Positions 63,439-64,000 of a stretch of 64,000 nucleotides of DNA are shown piece after piece. Below the pieces are notes generated by a model that was not told the DNA's origin, ran no database searches, and worked only from the letters and a program-made list of their open reading frames with translations. This DNA is from Afipia sp. (GTDB lineage: Bacteria; Pseudomonadota; Alphaproteobacteria; Rhizobiales; Xanthobacteraceae), in assembly GCA_024707075.1 (NCBI GenBank), contig JANQAK010000003.1, positions 1,302,001-1,366,000 on the forward strand, written 5' to 3'. The stretch's first letter is position 1. Each line of letters begins with the position of its first letter. Both the position numbers and the translations under genes were made by a program.

Positions 63439-64000
63439 TCACCGTCCCGCGCTCATCGCACGCAGTACGTCGGCGCTCGGCCAGCAATCCACCTTCAGCC
63501 CGGCCTGCTTCTGATAGGCGCCGAGCGCGGCGCGGGTCTGCATCCCGGCCTTGCCGTCGAGCTTGGATGAATACAGTCCAAGCCGCGTGAGATGTGTCTG
63601 CATCGCCTCGACGTCGGCGCTGCGCAACTGCGTCGAGGCCGACCACGGCGTCGCGAACGGCTGGCCATTCGCCATGCGGTCAGCGAGATGGCCGACGAAC
63701 AGCACATAGAGATCGGAGAAGTTGTATTCCTTGATGACGAAGTAGTTTGTCGTGGTCAGGAACGACGGCCCGTAGATTCCCTCCGGCTGCAACAGCGACG
63801 CGCTCTGCGCCTGCTCGGCGGCGCTAAGCCGCTGCCCGCGCACCGGCACGAATCCCCTCGCGCAGCCATTCCGAAATCGGTTTGGTCACTTCCGGCACGC
63901 CCAACGTGCAATCGGCATTGCGCGGCGCGCGGACTTCGTAGGCCCAGCGCAGGCCCGGTTGCCAGCCCTTGTTCTTCAACTGCTGCGCGGCGGAGGCCAA
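63439..64000 (-). CDS. Lytic murein transglycosylase, MltB type (5' part outside window; frameshift at ~63854-63857)
   Basis: The C-terminal part of an MltB-family transglycosylase: LKNKGWQPGLRWAYEVRAPR and PEVTKPISEWLREG in one frame, then VPVRGQRLSAAEQAQSASLL, YFVIKEYNFSDLYVLFVGHL and a C-terminal peptidoglycan-binding domain (MQTHLTRLGLYSSKLDGKAG) in another. An extra base in a 4-nt C run at 63854-63857 separates them; three bases would give EGFVPVRGQ in one frame. The catalytic Glu lies outside the window. It cuts glycan strands to anhydro ends. Probably intact in the cell. Confidence 0.88.

Overview
The window is GC-rich chromosomal DNA from an alphaproteobacterium, most likely Nitrobacteraceae/Bradyrhizobiaceae (Bradyrhizobium, Rhodopseudomonas, Afipia, Nitrobacter or a relative). 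The reasons are the division/cell-wall gene order, the long FtsZ tail, meso-DAP-type MurE, an alpha-type RNase P RNA, an Irr-type iron box beside bacterioferritin, and dense short palindromic repeats between genes.

Region 1 (1-22649, minus strand) is a nearly complete dcw cluster. In transcription order it is rsmH-ftsL-ftsI-murE-murF-mraY-murD-ftsW-murG-murC-(glutamine amidotransferase)-murB-ddl-ftsQ-ftsA-ftsZ, followed by lpxC and bamD. Together these make lipid II, polymerise and cross-link septal peptidoglycan, build the Z ring and begin lipid A and outer-membrane assembly. A plus-strand membrane gene (DUF4239) with a palindromic element splits the cluster between murB and ddl. No mraZ is visible at its head; a divergent cytoplasmic-type amidase is there instead.

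Region 2 (23178-36677) holds the amidase, rnpB, a membrane diguanylate cyclase, a DUF35/thiolase-like pair, an MBOAT/SGNH acyl-transfer pair, an EmrAB-type efflux operon with a divergent TetR regulator and a 45-bp palindromic operator, an extensin-like (LAS-fold) lipoprotein, a 27-residue membrane peptide and a metallo-beta-lactamase/rhodanese fusion.

Region 3 (36845-49420) has a FecR-domain collagen-like protein, a DUF4403 protein, a small lytic transglycosylase, tandem GT-C-like membrane paralogues, and a TPP-riboswitch-controlled thiamine operon thiO-thiS-thiG-thiE-thiC interrupted by palindromic repeats.

Region 4 (49522-64000) is accessory: an AT-richer nuclease-like gene, a flavin reductase, a Tat-signal deaminase, several secreted proteins of unknown function (including a putative Cys hydrolase), a TerB/Coq4-like fusion, the bfr/bfd iron-storage pair with an Irr box, a CinA-C amidohydrolase, two tandem 97-residue secreted paralogues, and the start of a lytic transglycosylase running off the end.

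Five genes carry single-base frameshifts, six in all, five of them in short C/G runs: ftsZ, murG, ftsI (twice), the thiolase-like gene and the final transglycosylase. Because ftsZ, murG and ftsI are essential, these look like sequence errors rather than gene decay, and coordinates here span the repaired genes. At least six families of short inverted repeats lie between genes; one recurs four times as a discrete element of about 120-135 bp.
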